Shown here: positions 7,957-16,720 of the stretch, piece after piece
How the letters are laid out: the number at the start of each line of letters is the position of its first letter
Position numbering within the stretch: the stretch's first letter is position 1
Assembly: GCA_021783855.1 (NCBI GenBank)
Contig: JAJXTL010000034.1
Coordinates: 1-24,742, forward strand
Length of the DNA: 24,742 nt
Source: Pseudomonadota bacterium
GTDB lineage: Bacteria; Pseudomonadota; Gammaproteobacteria; Burkholderiales; Gallionellaceae
Direction: 5' to 3'
Program-made: the position numbers and the translations under genes
The notes under the pieces: model-generated
Told to the model about the DNA's origin: nothing
What the model saw: the letters and a program-made list of their open reading frames with translations, nothing else
Databases searched by the model: none

Positions 7957-8778
7957 CTAAAATACGCGAGTCAGGGCGACGGTTAAAGCGCCTTTTCCCA
8001 GGTTTTGTCCCAGCAGAGGCGAAAAATAAGCTGCCGTAGCATTGGTTTTGCTGTACGCCAGGGATATTTCAAATTCCTCTTCCAGTTCCTTGGTGATGCT
8101 GAGTTTGTAATCACTGTAACTTAAGCTGTTCCCATTAAGAATGGCACCGGTTCCTTGGTAAGTCTGCTTGCCATAGTGAGCGCCCAGCGCTACGCCGAGA
8201 GGTTCGAAATGATAATCGCCGCGCAGCTCGAAATAGTTTGTTCCTGTAGTCTGTGCGTTGCCGAAGGTGTTCCCCAGGCTATACGAATATTTGGCAGTAA
8301 ACCATTTATAGTTTGCCGCAGCAAAGACTTCGTTGGTATCTGCACGGGTTGCGCCCGCAGCGTAGTTGCCGGGAAAGTTATAACGAAGAAAGCCCACATC
8401 GTAGGCCAGATTCTCACCCAGTTTATTCTTGTAGCCGAAGTAAGTATCCAGTTCCATTCCGGCGCTGGTGGCTCCGGCTAGTCCTTTGGTATCCACATAC
8501 TGATCGCCCAGCCAGCTGATGCTGGAGCCCCACACGCCTGCATAAAAGTGGCTGGCATGTACGAAGTCAACACCACCCTGAATTGCCGGTTTGCCGCCTG
8601 TTTGTGAAATTCCGCGATAAATGTAATTGTTTACCAGTGTGACGTTGGCGGAAAAAGGGCTTTCATCCGAGAGTTCGGGTTGCACTTCTTCCGACAGCAT
8701 CACTTCTTCAGCAAAAGCAGAAAATCCTGCCAACAGGCCCAGACAAGAAACAATTAACAGATTGTGTTTGCTCAACAT
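7957..8778 (-). CDS. TorF-family putative outer-membrane porin
   Basis: This 273-residue precursor has a signal peptide (LLIVSCLGLLAGFSAFA, cleavage after about residue 23) and then a beta-barrel. Family signatures include VTLVNNYIYRGISQTGGKPAIQGGVDF and the C-terminal ALTVALTRVF, whose terminal Phe is the usual assembly signal. This matches the proteobacterial TorF/TIGR02001-type porins, whose substrates are largely unknown. The ATG at 8778 is chosen over the ATG at 8784 because AGGGGGT lies 7 bases before the former and only 1 base before the latter. The gene is divergent from the sigma-54-driven porin–glnK–amtB operon; I find no GG-N10-GC promoter on this strand. Confidence 0.82.
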   Translation of the reverse strand: MLSKHNLLIVSCLGLLAGFSAFAEEVMLSEEVQPELSDESPFSANVTLVNNYIYRGISQTGGKPAIQGGVDFVHASHFYAGVWGSSISWLGDQYVDTKGLAGATSAGMELDTYFGYKNKLGENLAYDVGFLRYNFPGNYAAGATRADTNEVFAAANYKWFTAKYSYSLGNTFGNAQTTGTNYFELRGDYHFEPLGVALGAHYGKQTYQGTGAILNGNSLSYSDYKLSITKELEEEFEISLAYSKTNATAAYFSPLLGQNLGKGALTVALTRVF

Positions 8779-8900
8779 CCTCATACCCCCTAAATGATTT
8801 ATTTTTAATGACTCATTTAAACAAGCCCTGTTTGTGCAGGGTATGAGAGTGTAACAAAATATTAATAAAAATTTGTTCGTTTTGTGAGTGCAAATTGAGT

Positions 8901-8959
8901 CGCACCATATCTGCGCATCAGCGGTGCATCGCCTGTTTGTCCTGCATGATATTGGTGCG
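8901..8959 (+). promoter_or_regulatory. NtrC-like enhancer sites
   Basis: The NtrC consensus is TGCACCA-N3-TGGTGCA. CGCACCATATCTGCGCA (8901-8917) matches 10/14. The overlapping TGCGCATCAGCGGTGCA (8912-8928) also matches 10/14. TGCATGATATTGGTGCG (8943-8959) matches 11/14. The sites sit roughly 95-145 bases upstream of the predicted sigma-54 start. Centre spacings to the downstream site are 42 or 31 bases, about four or three helical turns. This is typical enhancer placement. Confidence 0.65.
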
Positions 8960-9018
8960 AAGATTTTTGTGAGTTGCAAGGGCGATATTCAACATATTGT
9001 TTTTTTTAGTTAAAAATA

Positions 9019-9036
9019 TTGGCATGGTTCATGCTT
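9019..9036 (+). promoter_or_regulatory. Sigma-54 (-24/-12) promoter of the porin–glnK–amtB operon
   Basis: TTGGCATGGTTCATGCTT has the invariant GG (9021-9022) and GC (9033-9034) separated by exactly 10 bases. It agrees well with YTGGCACG-N4-TTGCW. The predicted start is near 9046, giving a leader of about 48 bases before the ATG at 9094. Confidence 0.85.
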
Positions 9037-9093
9037 ATGGTTTCAGCGTGGATACCTTGTCCCGCTTTTAATTAAACCTGAAAGGAAGTTATC

Positions 9094-10284
9094 ATGAAAA
9101 GAAATGCCCTGTTAATTTGCATGATGGGTGCTTGTTCCGGCACTGCATTTGCAGAGGATACCGCTACGCCGAAAGCGGCAGTACCTACTTTATCCGATGT
9201 GCTGGATGCGTCGGGTGTGGCTGTAACAGGATATCTCGATGTTGCATTCAATAAAATGAACAGCACGGGCTTGCAACAGGGTGGCGTTGCGTCGCGTATT
9301 TTTGATACTCCCGGCGCCGTGACCGGACAGAATTTCAGTAACTTCAATTTGCAACAGGCTGCGGTGATTATTTCCAAGGCGCCGAAAGAAGGTCTGGGCG
9401 GCCTGGTGAATATCACGGCAGGACAGGATGCGCCGGGTATTGCGGCTACCGGCATGGGTTATGGCGATCCGAATCATTATCTGGATCTGACTCAGGCTTA
9501 TGCAAGCTATGCGACGGGTCCCGTGACCGTGATCGGCGGTAAATTTGCCACGCTGGCAGGGGCTGAAGTCATTACCAGCCCGCAAGACAAGAATTACTCA
9601 CGCGCATGGATGTTCGGTTGGGGTCCCTACACCCATACCGGTATGCGGGCGACCTATGTTGCCAGCGACATGGTGACTTTGATCGGCGGCGTGAATAACG
9701 GCTGGGATCAGGTCTCCCAGATTCAGGGATCGTCGGGAAAAACTGGGGAACTGGGTTTCGTTCTGACACCGAGTCCGATGTTTTCTTTGGCGACCACCTA
9801 TTTGAACGGTAAGGAAGGATCCACCCAGGGACTCACTACGGCCGGTACGATAGGCACACGCAGCTACCTGGACATGATCGGCACCATCAATGCAACCGAC
9901 AAGCTGAGTTTTGTGGCTGACTATGCGAATGGAAAACAGGATAATGTCACCCTGACGGGTCTTGCCGCCCCGGTAACAGCCAAGTGGGATGCATTAGCCC
10001 TGTACGCCAACTATCAGTTTACCGATGTCTGGAGAACTTCATACCGTCATGAAATGTTCGATGACAAGAATGGCTTCCGTTCAGGGCTTCTGATTGGTGG
10101 CATAGCAACGGGTCAGAAACTGACATCGAATACCCTGACGGTCGGCTATGCGGTTGACAAGAAGCTGGAGTTTCGCGGTGAAGTGCGTTTTGATAAATCA
10201 ACTCAGAATGCATTCGTGATGAGCAATGGCGGTGTGAGCAATACCCAACACTCTTATGCGCTGGAAGCAGTCTACCAATTCTAG
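9094..10284 (+). CDS. Outer-membrane beta-barrel porin (BBP2/OmpL-like)
   Basis: This 396-residue precursor has a signal peptide ending AFA at residue 20. It is followed by about 370 residues of alternating-hydrophobicity beta strands rich in Gly, Thr and aromatics, and it ends in YALEAVYQF with a C-terminal Phe. Motifs such as VTGYLDVAFNKMN and LDLTQAYASYATGPVTVIGGKFATLAGAEVI resemble the putative beta-barrel porin-2 family. A good AAGGAAG site precedes the ATG. It is the first gene after the sigma-54 promoter and 26 bases before glnK. The sequence therefore suggests that nitrogen limitation induces it, plausibly to admit ammonium or another small nitrogen compound. The substrate itself cannot be read from the sequence. 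Confidence 0.82.
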   Translation: MKRNALLICMMGACSGTAFAEDTATPKAAVPTLSDVLDASGVAVTGYLDVAFNKMNSTGLQQGGVASRIFDTPGAVTGQNFSNFNLQQAAVIISKAPKEGLGGLVNITAGQDAPGIAATGMGYGDPNHYLDLTQAYASYATGPVTVIGGKFATLAGAEVITSPQDKNYSRAWMFGWGPYTHTGMRATYVASDMVTLIGGVNNGWDQVSQIQGSSGKTGELGFVLTPSPMFSLATTYLNGKEGSTQGLTTAGTIGTRSYLDMIGTINATDKLSFVADYANGKQDNVTLTGLAAPVTAKWDALALYANYQFTDVWRTSYRHEMFDDKNGFRSGLLIGGIATGQKLTSNTLTVGYAVDKKLEFRGEVRFDKSTQNAFVMSNGGVSNTQHSYALEAVYQF

Positions 10285-10289
10285 CCTAA

Positions 10290-10649
<360 letters not shown>

Positions 10650-10659
10650 GGAGATAGAC

Positions 10660-12165
10660 ATGCAAAAACTCATTGCTTCATTGATGTTGCTGGCCACACT
10701 TTGCGGCCTGTCGGCGCAAAGCTTTGCAGATGACGCGGCATCGGCGGTACCTGCCGCAGCATCCGCAGTTGCTGCCGCTCCTGCCGTTGCAGTTGTTGCA
10801 GCCTCCGCTGTTGCAGCTGTTGCAGCCGAGGTGCCAAACAAGGGCGATACTTCCTGGATGATCGTCGCGACATTGCTGGTTATCATGATGTCAGTGCCGG
10901 GACTTGCGCTGTTTTACGGTGGCCTGGTGCGCAGCAAGAACATGCTGTCGATGCTGATGCAAGTATTCAGTATCTTCGCGCTGATTACCGTGCTCTGGGC
11001 GGTCTACGGTTATTCGCTGGCGTTTACCGAGGGCAGTGGTGTGCTGAGTCCGTTCATCGGCGGCTTTGACAGGCTGTTGCTGAAAGGTATCTTTGATTCT
11101 GCAACGGGCAGTGTCGCCAATGCTGCAACCTTCAGCAAAGGCGTGGTTATCCCGGAATTCATTTTCATGGCGTTTCAGGCTACCTTCGCTGCGATCACCG
11201 TGGCACTGGTTGTGGGTGCCTTTGCCGAACGCATGAAATTCGGCGCCGTGATGTTGTTCTCTGCGCTTTGGTTTACTTTCGCTTACTTGCCGATCGCCCA
11301 CATGGTGTGGTTCTGGACAGGTCCCGATGTCATCAAGGATGCGGCTACTCTTGCCAGTGAAACTGCAAAAGGCGGCTGGTTGTTCCAGAAGGGTGCATTG
11401 GACTTTGCCGGCGGTACCGTGGTGCATATCAACGCCGCGATTGCGGGTCTGGTCGGTGCAATAGTAATAGGCAAACGTGTAGGTTACGGCAAGGAACCGA
11501 TGGCTCCGCATAATCTGGTCATGACCATGATAGGTGCATCCCTGCTGTGGGTGGGTTGGTTCGGTTTCAACGCAGGCTCTGCGCTGGAAGCAGGCGGTAC
11601 GGCTACTCTGGCTTTTGCGAACACGCTGATCGCAACTGCAGCTGCTGTATTGACCTGGCTGGCTGCCGAATGGATGATTAAGGGCAAGCCCAGTATGTTG
11701 GGTGCGGCTTCCGGCGCGGTTGCAGGATTGGTTGCCATCACACCGGCCTGCGGCTGGGTAGGGGTCGGCGGCGGTCTGGTGATCGGTGCGCTGGCAGGTG
11801 TGGTGTGCTTCTGGGGTGTGACTGGCCTGAAGAAACTGTTGAGAGCGGATGATGCGCTGGATGTGTTCGGTGTGCATGGCGTCGGCGGTATCCTGGGCGC
11901 GTTGCTGACCGGCATATTCAATAACTGGAGTCTGGGTGGTACCGGTATCTCCGATTACGTGGCCAATACGGTTGTAAACACTGACATGGGCCCGCAATTG
12001 TGGATACAGGCTCAGGCTGTGCTGACTACGCTGGTCTGGTCGGGCGTAGCCGCCTTCATCTGCTACAAGATCGTTGATCTGACTGTGGGTCTGCGTGTCA
12101 CCGAAGAAGAAGAGCGCGAAGGTCTGGATATCTCGTCTCACGGCGAGCGCGCTTACAACGCTTAA
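10660..12165 (+). CDS. amtB: Ammonium transporter AmtB
   Basis: This 501-residue inner-membrane ammonium channel is a trimer. It has a signal-like N-terminus (residues 1-22, ending SFA), then an unusual Ala/Val-rich linker (about 26-56). The conserved core begins at DTSWMIVATLLVIMMSVPGLALFYGGLVR. Landmarks equivalent to E. coli residues are the Phe gate in FQATFAAIT (F176), D248 and H256 in LDFAGGTVVHI, and H406 in FGVHGVGGILGALLTG. A loop insert (TGPDVIKDAATLASETAKGG, ~220-239) precedes the conserved D248 segment. I start it at ATG 10660, after GGAGATAGAC, 10 bases after glnK, rather than the frame start inside glnK. It ends the operon before a strong terminator. Confidence 0.96.
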   Translation: MQKLIASLMLLATLCGLSAQSFADDAASAVPAAASAVAAAPAVAVVAASAVAAVAAEVPNKGDTSWMIVATLLVIMMSVPGLALFYGGLVRSKNMLSMLMQVFSIFALITVLWAVYGYSLAFTEGSGVLSPFIGGFDRLLLKGIFDSATGSVANAATFSKGVVIPEFIFMAFQATFAAITVALVVGAFAERMKFGAVMLFSALWFTFAYLPIAHMVWFWTGPDVIKDAATLASETAKGGWLFQKGALDFAGGTVVHINAAIAGLVGAIVIGKRVGYGKEPMAPHNLVMTMIGASLLWVGWFGFNAGSALEAGGTATLAFANTLIATAAAVLTWLAAEWMIKGKPSMLGAASGAVAGLVAITPACGWVGVGGGLVIGALAGVVCFWGVTGLKKLLRADDALDVFGVHGVGGILGALLTGIFNNWSLGGTGISDYVANTVVNTDMGPQLWIQAQAVLTTLVWSGVAAFICYKIVDLTVGLRVTEEEEREGLDISSHGERAYNA

Positions 12166-12200
12166 ATCTTACCCTCCCGGAGCCTTCATGGCTCCACTTC

Positions 12201-12226
12201 AAGGGCACCTCAGGGTGCCCTTTTTT
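12201..12226 (+). terminator. Rho-independent terminator after amtB
   Basis: AAGGGCACC (12201-12209) pairs with GGTGCCCTT (12214-12222) around a TCAG loop and is followed by a T run to 12226. A second small hairpin (GGAGCC/GGCTCC) lies just upstream. Confidence 0.88.
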
Positions 12227-12301
12227 ACGTCTGACCACCATTGAATTTCAGTTTGACCTGTTCGCGGCCATTCCAGCCGCGCGTATACGCGCAATTCAGG
12301 T

Positions 12302-12329
12302 CTTGAAATTCTGCAAATCCGCCCCACTT
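12302..12329 (+). promoter_or_regulatory. Sigma-32 heat-shock promoter of htpG
   Basis: CTTGAAA (12302-12308) and CCCCACTT (12322-12329) are separated by 13 bases, close to the sigma-32 consensus CTTGAAA-N(11-16)-CCCCATNT. It lies about 35 bases upstream of the htpG start. Confidence 0.85.
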
Positions 12330-12364
12330 ACTCGCCATTCTCTTTAATCGTAAAAAGGACAGTC

Positions 12365-14263
12365 ATGACTGAGAGCACTAACCGCGAAACCATGGGATTT
12401 CAGACCGAAGTTAAACAGCTTCTGCAATTGATGATTCACTCCCTGTATTCCAACCGCGAAATCTTCCTGCGCGAACTGGTATCCAATGCATCGGATGCCT
12501 GCGACAAGTTGAGATTTGAAGGATTACACAATGATGCGATGTTCGAGAACGATTCCGACTTGCAGATCCGCATCGGCTACGACAAGGAAGCGCGCACGCT
12601 GACCATCAGCGACAATGGCATCGGCATGAATCGCGACGAAGTGATCAACAATCTGGGCACCATTGCCAAATCCGGTACGCGCGAATTCTTCTCCAAGCTT
12701 TCCGGCGACCAGCAAAAAGATGCCGGGCTGATCGGTCAGTTCGGCGTGGGCTTTTATTCCGCGTTTATCGTGGCCGACAAGGTTGTGGTGACCACCCGCC
12801 GCGCCGGTGAAAATACCGACCAGGGTGTATCCTGGGAGTCGGATGGCGGCGGCGAATTCTCCATCGAAATGGTTGACAAAACACAGCGCGGCACCACCAT
12901 CACGCTGCATCTCAGAGAAGATCAGGACGATCTGCTCTCAGGCCATAAGGTTCGCTCCATCATCCGCAAATATTCCGATCACATCGTTCAGCCTATTGTG
13001 ATGAAAAAGGAGGAGTGGAAAGACGGTGAACAAATCGTTACAGAAGAAGACGAGACCGTCAATCAGGCGTCCGCCTTGTGGGCGCGTTCAAAGAGCGAAA
13101 TCACCGACGACGAATACAAGGCGTTCTACAAGCATGTCGGCCATGATTACGATGATCCGCTGGCCTGGACGCACGCGCGTGTCGAAGGTCGTCAGGAATA
13201 CACCCAGTTGCTCTACATCCCGGGTCGTGCACCGTTCGACATGTGGGACCACAAGGCGCAGCACGGCATTAAGCTGTACGTGAAGCGCGTCTTCATCATG
13301 GACGACGCGGAACAGCTGCTGCCTTCCTATCTGCGCTTTGTGCGCGGCGTCGTGGATTCCAACAACCTGCCGCTGAACGTATCGCGCGAGATTCTGCAGG
13401 AATCCCGTGATATCAAGGCGATTCGCGAAGGCTGCACCAAAAAGGTGCTGGGACTGCTGGAAGATATGGCGGCCAACGATACCGAAAAATACGCCAAATT
13501 CTGGGGTGAATTCGGTCAGGTGATCAAGGAAGGCGCAGGTCAGGATTTCGCCAACAAGGAAAAAATCGCAGGCTTATTGCGTTTCGCTTCGACCCATACC
13601 GACACGTCAGCCGAGACGGTATCGTTGTCTGACTACATCGGCCGCATGAAGGAAGGTCAGGACAAGATTTACTTCATCACGGCCGAGACGTTCAACGCGG
13701 CGAAGAACAGCCCGCATCTGGAGGTGTTCCGCAAGAAGGGCATCGAAGTGCTGCTGCTCTCGGCCCGCGTGGACGAATGGGTCGTGGGCGCTGTGACCGA
13801 ATTCAAGGAAAAATCACTGGTGTCGGTTGCCAAAGGCGGGCTGGATCTGGGCGCACTCGAAGATGAAGCCGAAAAACAGGATCAGGAAAAGCAGGCCACC
13901 GAGTACAAGGAGCTGACCGACAAGATCAAGACCAGCCTCGACGGGCGCGTCAAGGATGTGCGTATCACGCATCGCCTGACCGATTCGCCTGCGTGTCTGG
14001 TGGCGGACGAAGAGGACATGAGCGGCAACATGGCGCGCATGCTGAAAGCCGCCGGTCAGAAAATCCCGGAGTCTCAGCCGTTCCTGGAAATCAACCCGCA
14101 ACATCCTGTAGTGATCCGTCTGAAAGAAGAAACGCAGCACTTCGATGACTGGGCGGCCGTGTTGTTCGATCAGGCCTTGCTGGCCGAAGGCGGACAGCTT
14201 GACGATCCTGCCGGTTTCGTCAAGCGCATCAATCACCTGATGCTGGAAATGCGCGCAAGTTGA
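12365..14263 (+). CDS. htpG: HSP90-family chaperone HtpG
   Basis: This 632-residue cytosolic chaperone hydrolyses ATP as a dimer to remodel client proteins. The N-terminal GHKL ATPase domain shows E37 in [25 protein letters not shown] (83-88) and GQFGVGF (124-130). The middle domain contains RRVFIMDD-type and [15 protein letters not shown] segments. The C-terminal dimerisation domain ends at HLMLEMRAS. Length fits the family (about 624-640). AAAAGGAC lies before the ATG. It is monocistronic: it has its own sigma-32 promoter upstream and a strong terminator downstream. Confidence 0.98.
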   Translation: MTESTNRETMGFQTEVKQLLQLMIHSLYSNREIFLRELVSNASDACDKLRFEGLHNDAMFENDSDLQIRIGYDKEARTLTISDNGIGMNRDEVINNLGTIAKSGTREFFSKLSGDQQKDAGLIGQFGVGFYSAFIVADKVVVTTRRAGENTDQGVSWESDGGGEFSIEMVDKTQRGTTITLHLREDQDDLLSGHKVRSIIRKYSDHIVQPIVMKKEEWKDGEQIVTEEDETVNQASALWARSKSEITDDEYKAFYKHVGHDYDDPLAWTHARVEGRQEYTQLLYIPGRAPFDMWDHKAQHGIKLYVKRVFIMDDAEQLLPSYLRFVRGVVDSNNLPLNVSREILQESRDIKAIREGCTKKVLGLLEDMAANDTEKYAKFWGEFGQVIKEGAGQDFANKEKIAGLLRFASTHTDTSAETVSLSDYIGRMKEGQDKIYFITAETFNAAKNSPHLEVFRKKGIEVLLLSARVDEWVVGAVTEFKEKSLVSVAKGGLDLGALEDEAEKQDQEKQATEYKELTDKIKTSLDGRVKDVRITHRLTDSPACLVADEEDMSGNMARMLKAAGQKIPESQPFLEINPQHPVVIRLKEETQHFDDWAAVLFDQALLAEGGQLDDPAGFVKRINHLMLEMRAS

Positions 14264-14360
14264 CACGATAGTGTCATCCCCGCGCATAAGTAGTGACTTG
14301 GCAATCGTTTTTTGATTGCTTAGTCAATACTTAGTTGTTTCATCAGGCGGTGATCCAGTA

Positions 14361-14396
14361 AAAAACAGGGCCGGAGCTAATCCGGCCTTGTTTTTT
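14361..14396. terminator. Rho-independent terminator after htpG
   Basis: GGCCGGA and TCCGGCC form the stem around GCTAA. It is flanked by an A run on the left (14361-14365) and a T run on the right (14391-14396), so it can work in both directions. Confidence 0.88.
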
Positions 14397-14424
14397 GAGA
14401 GCTAAAATCCCAGCGTATTTGCTC

Positions 14425-14500
14425 GCTCCCACGCGCTGCGTGGGAGCGTAGTCCTTGCGCGGCGCGCTTACATTTCGTTCCCACGCAGCGCGTGGGAACG
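14425..14500. repeat. Two related palindromic units
   Basis: The first is GCTCCCACGC-GCT-GCGTGGGAGC (14425-14447). The second is a hairpin with 11-bp arms CGTTCCCACGC/GCGTGGGAACG (14476-14500). The arms share the core TCCCACGC, so these are two members of one family, 28 bases apart. Confidence 0.75.
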
Positions 14501-14512
14501 AGAGAATCCGGC

Positions 14513-14607
14513 CCTTCGACTTAGCTCAGGACAGGCCGCTTCGACAAGCTCAGGACAGGTCCTTCGACTTAGCTCAGGACAGGCCACTTCGACAAGCTCA
14601 GGACAGG
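14513..14607. repeat. 48-bp dimeric tandem repeat (CTTCGAC...GCTCAGGACAGG)
   Basis: Four copies of a roughly 24-base unit start with TTCGAC at 14515, 14540, 14563 and 14588. They alternate between the forms CTTCGACTTAGCTCAGG and CTTCGACAAGCTCAGG, so the array is two copies of a 48-bp dimer. It supplies the last codons and the stop of the epimerase gene on the minus strand. Confidence 0.85.
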
Positions 14608-15501
14608 CCTTGTTATTTCTGCAAGAAAATCTGCTACGGTTGGATACTGCAACCTGACTTTCAATTCGAGCTTCATACGGCGATTGTTCAGCCTTCTCGA
14701 TTCGTTCATGAACGAGTACATCACCGGCGATACGGCTGACTGCACATCGCTTCGATGCAGGCGCGGCGAACGCGGCAAATCGAAAGCATCCGCTACCGCA
14801 TCGAAATACCCGCCCATCTTCAGCTGACTGTCGTCGCTGGCGTGATAAATGCGACACGATGACGCCCGGTTCAGCGCCGCCACCGCAATCCTCGCCAGAT
14901 CGTCCGCGTGAATATGATTGGTATAGCTGTCTTCCGCATCCACAATGCACGGTGCACCCGATTTGAGGCGCTCAAGCGGCAGACGGTCGTCGGCATATAT
15001 GCCCGGCACACGCAAAATACTTGCACACACCTTATTGCGCCGCGCCCAGTCGCGTATCTGCTGTTCTGCATCCAAGCGTCTTTGCGCACGCGCAGATTGC
15101 GCATTTACAGGCCCCGTCTCGCTCACCCATGCACCGCCGCAATCGCCATACACGCCGCTGGTGCTGATATACACCAGCCGCGCCGGTAGCTTAGCTTGCG
15201 ACAGGACACTTAACAGATTGCGAGTGCGCACGTCAATTTTTCCCCCTTTGCCGAAGGGGGGAAGGGAGGAATCGGTGGAGGGTGGAGGAGCAAAATGCAA
15301 TACCGCATCGGCAAGACCTGCGATGCGCGTGAGGCTTGTGCGTTTATCCAGGTCGCCCGTCAGCGGCGTCACGCCCAGTTTTCGCAATTTTTCTCCGTAG
15401 GCGGGATTACGCACCAGGGCATAAACGCGATAGTGCTCAGTGAGCCGCGGGATGGTTCGCTGCGCCACGTTACCGCAACCGATAATGAGAATTCGTTTCA
15501 T
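14569..15501 (-). CDS. NAD-dependent epimerase/dehydratase-like (YeeZ-type) protein with repeat-derived tail
   Basis: This 310-residue Rossmann-fold protein of the extended short-chain dehydrogenase/epimerase superfamily resembles YeeZ; its substrate is unknown. The dinucleotide-binding start is MKRILIIGCGNVAQRTIPRL. The strand VYISTSGVYGDCGG and the segment ILRVPGIYADDRLPLERLKSG are typical. Two features are odd. Residues around STDSSLPPFGKGGKID look like an in-frame insertion encoded by a small hairpin repeat (15242-15260). The last ~15 residues (ITRPVLSLSKWPVLS) and the stop codon come from the 48-bp tandem repeat. The natural C-terminus is therefore lost or replaced. It is divergent from the ferredoxin-reductase gene, 56 bases apart. 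The start at ATG 15501 fits the family; no strong ribosome binding site is visible. Confidence 0.8.
   Translation of the reverse strand: MKRILIIGCGNVAQRTIPRLTEHYRVYALVRNPAYGEKLRKLGVTPLTGDLDKRTSLTRIAGLADAVLHFAPPPSTDSSLPPFGKGGKIDVRTRNLLSVLSQAKLPARLVYISTSGVYGDCGGAWVSETGPVNAQSARAQRRLDAEQQIRDWARRNKVCASILRVPGIYADDRLPLERLKSGAPCIVDAEDSYTNHIHADDLARIAVAALNRASSCRIYHASDDSQLKMGGYFDAVADAFDLPRSPRLHRSDVQSAVSPVMYSFMNESRRLNNRRMKLELKVRLQYPTVADFLAEITRPVLSLSKWPVLS
15242..15260. repeat. Small hairpin repeat inside the epimerase gene
   Basis: CCCCCTT-TGCCG-AAGGGGG forms a hairpin that encodes the in-frame PPFGKGG segment on the minus strand. Confidence 0.6.
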
Positions 15502-15557
15502 AGGTGAATTATGCGTTAAAATTCGCACTTTCGCGTAACGTCTTACCGGCACAGATC

Positions 15558-16577
15558 ATGACTTATCAAACCACCATACTGCCCAGCGGCCACCAGTTTT
15601 CTATCGAGGAGCATGAAACTCTGCTCGAAGCCGCACTCAGGCACGGTTATGCCCTGCCCTACAGTTGCCGTGACGGCGTATGCGGCGCGTGCAAGGGACG
15701 TGTTATGTCAGGGCAGGTGGATTATGGCAAGCATCAGGACAGCACACTGACTGACGCTGAAAAGGCTGCCGGCATGGCGCTGTTCTGCTGCGCCACACCG
15801 CTGTCGGATATGGTGATCGAATGCAAGGAGATCAGTGCGGTCAAGGATATACAGGTCAAGACCATGCCCTGCCGCGTGCACAGCATGGAAAAGCCGGCAA
15901 TTGACGTGATGGTGCTGAAACTCAAGCTGCCCGCCAATGAGCGGCTGCAATTTCTGGCCGGACAATACATCGACATCCTGCTCAAGGAACAAAAGCCGCG
16001 CAGCTTTTCGCTGGCCAATGCCCCGCATAACGATGAATTTCTGGAACTGCATATCCGCAACATCACGGGCGGCGCCTTCACGCACCATGTATTCGAGGAA
16101 ATGAAAGAGCGCGACATCCTGCGCTTCAAGGGTCCGCTGGGCACTTTTTTCCTGCGCGAAGATACCGAAAAACCGATCATCTTTGTAGCCTCCGGCACCG
16201 GCTTTGCGCCGATCAAGGCGATCATCGAACACGCGCTGTATATCGGCATGAAACGGCCGATGCATTTCTACTGGGGCGCGCGCCGTCTGTCCGATCTGTA
16301 CATGCTGGAGATGGCTAAACATTGGGAATCACAAGGAATCGTTTTCACCCCGGTGCTCTCCGATGCCGTACCGGAAGATGCGTGGTGCGGCCGCACAGGC
16401 TTCGTGCACCGCGCCGTGATGGAAGACTACAGCGACCTGTCCGCGCACGAAGTTTACGTGTGCGGCGCGCCCGTCGTCGTCGAAGCCGCGCATACCGACT
16501 TCACCGCCGAGCGCGGTTTGCCGAACGAGGCCTTCTTCTCGGACGCCTTCACTTTCGCGCCCAAAACCACGACCTGA
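15558..16577 (+). CDS. 2Fe-2S ferredoxin/FAD/NAD reductase (CDP-6-deoxy-hexulose-dehydrase reductase-like)
   Basis: This 339-residue flavoprotein passes electrons from NAD(P)H through FAD to a plant-type [2Fe-2S] cluster. The N-terminal ferredoxin domain has C37, C42, C45 (CRDGVCGAC) and C77/C78. The FAD-binding motif is R147-S-F-S. The NAD-binding motif is GTGFAPIKA (~212-220), and the end reads YVCGAP...FFSDAFTFA. The architecture matches proteins annotated as CDP-6-deoxy-L-threo-D-glycero-4-hexulose-3-dehydrase reductase, but many homologues lie outside sugar clusters and serve unknown oxygenases. No dehydrase or deoxysugar genes lie nearby, so the named reaction is uncertain. I prefer the ATG at 15558 (MTYQTTILPSG) over the in-frame ATG at 15504 from family N-termini. 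The ribosome binding site is poor. Confidence 0.88.
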   Translation: MTYQTTILPSGHQFSIEEHETLLEAALRHGYALPYSCRDGVCGACKGRVMSGQVDYGKHQDSTLTDAEKAAGMALFCCATPLSDMVIECKEISAVKDIQVKTMPCRVHSMEKPAIDVMVLKLKLPANERLQFLAGQYIDILLKEQKPRSFSLANAPHNDEFLELHIRNITGGAFTHHVFEEMKERDILRFKGPLGTFFLREDTEKPIIFVASGTGFAPIKAIIEHALYIGMKRPMHFYWGARRLSDLYMLEMAKHWESQGIVFTPVLSDAVPEDAWCGRTGFVHRAVMEDYSDLSAHEVYVCGAPVVVEAAHTDFTAERGLPNEAFFSDAFTFAPKTTT

Positions 16578-16675
16578 TCAGGCATGGAATGTGGCGGCGT
16601 GCCGCCACTGACTTCCCTTGCAACAAATTTGCCACGCCGCTGCCCTGTCCAGTAACACCCGAGGTTAGTCTCGAC

Positions 16676-16720
16676 TTGACAATACCTTTATTGGGTTTTA
16701 ACATGCCCGTTATGGGTATT
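16676..16720 (+). promoter_or_regulatory. Sigma-70 promoter and operator-like palindrome of the MNT/HEPN pair
   Basis: TTGACA (16676-16681) and TAACAT (16699-16704) are 17 bases apart, so transcription should start near 16711. An imperfect palindrome, AATACCTTTATTGGG (16681-16695) with CCCGTTATGGGTATT (16706-16720), brackets the -10 and the start codon. It is well placed for autorepression by the winged-helix domain of the first gene. Confidence 0.65.

Larger units (their letters stand above)
14264..14568. other. Gene-free stretch between htpG and the epimerase
   Basis: It contains a small T-loop hairpin (GCAATC/GATTGC near 14300-14320), the htpG terminator, two palindromic units and part of a 48-bp tandem repeat. 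I see no coding sequence. Confidence 0.6.

Noticed and set aside
10891..12141. 416-codon minus-strand frame opposite amtB
   Set aside because: It is the shadow of amtB, with Gln/Thr/His-rich composition and no family features.
14513..14607. CRISPR array suspected from four regularly spaced repeats
   Set aside because: Units are directly adjacent with no variable spacers and alternate in sequence; there are no cas genes nearby.
14455..14739. 94-codon plus-strand frame with RPFDLAQDRPLRQAQDR repeats
   Set aside because: It is a translation of the 48-bp tandem repeat and of the antisense of the epimerase gene.
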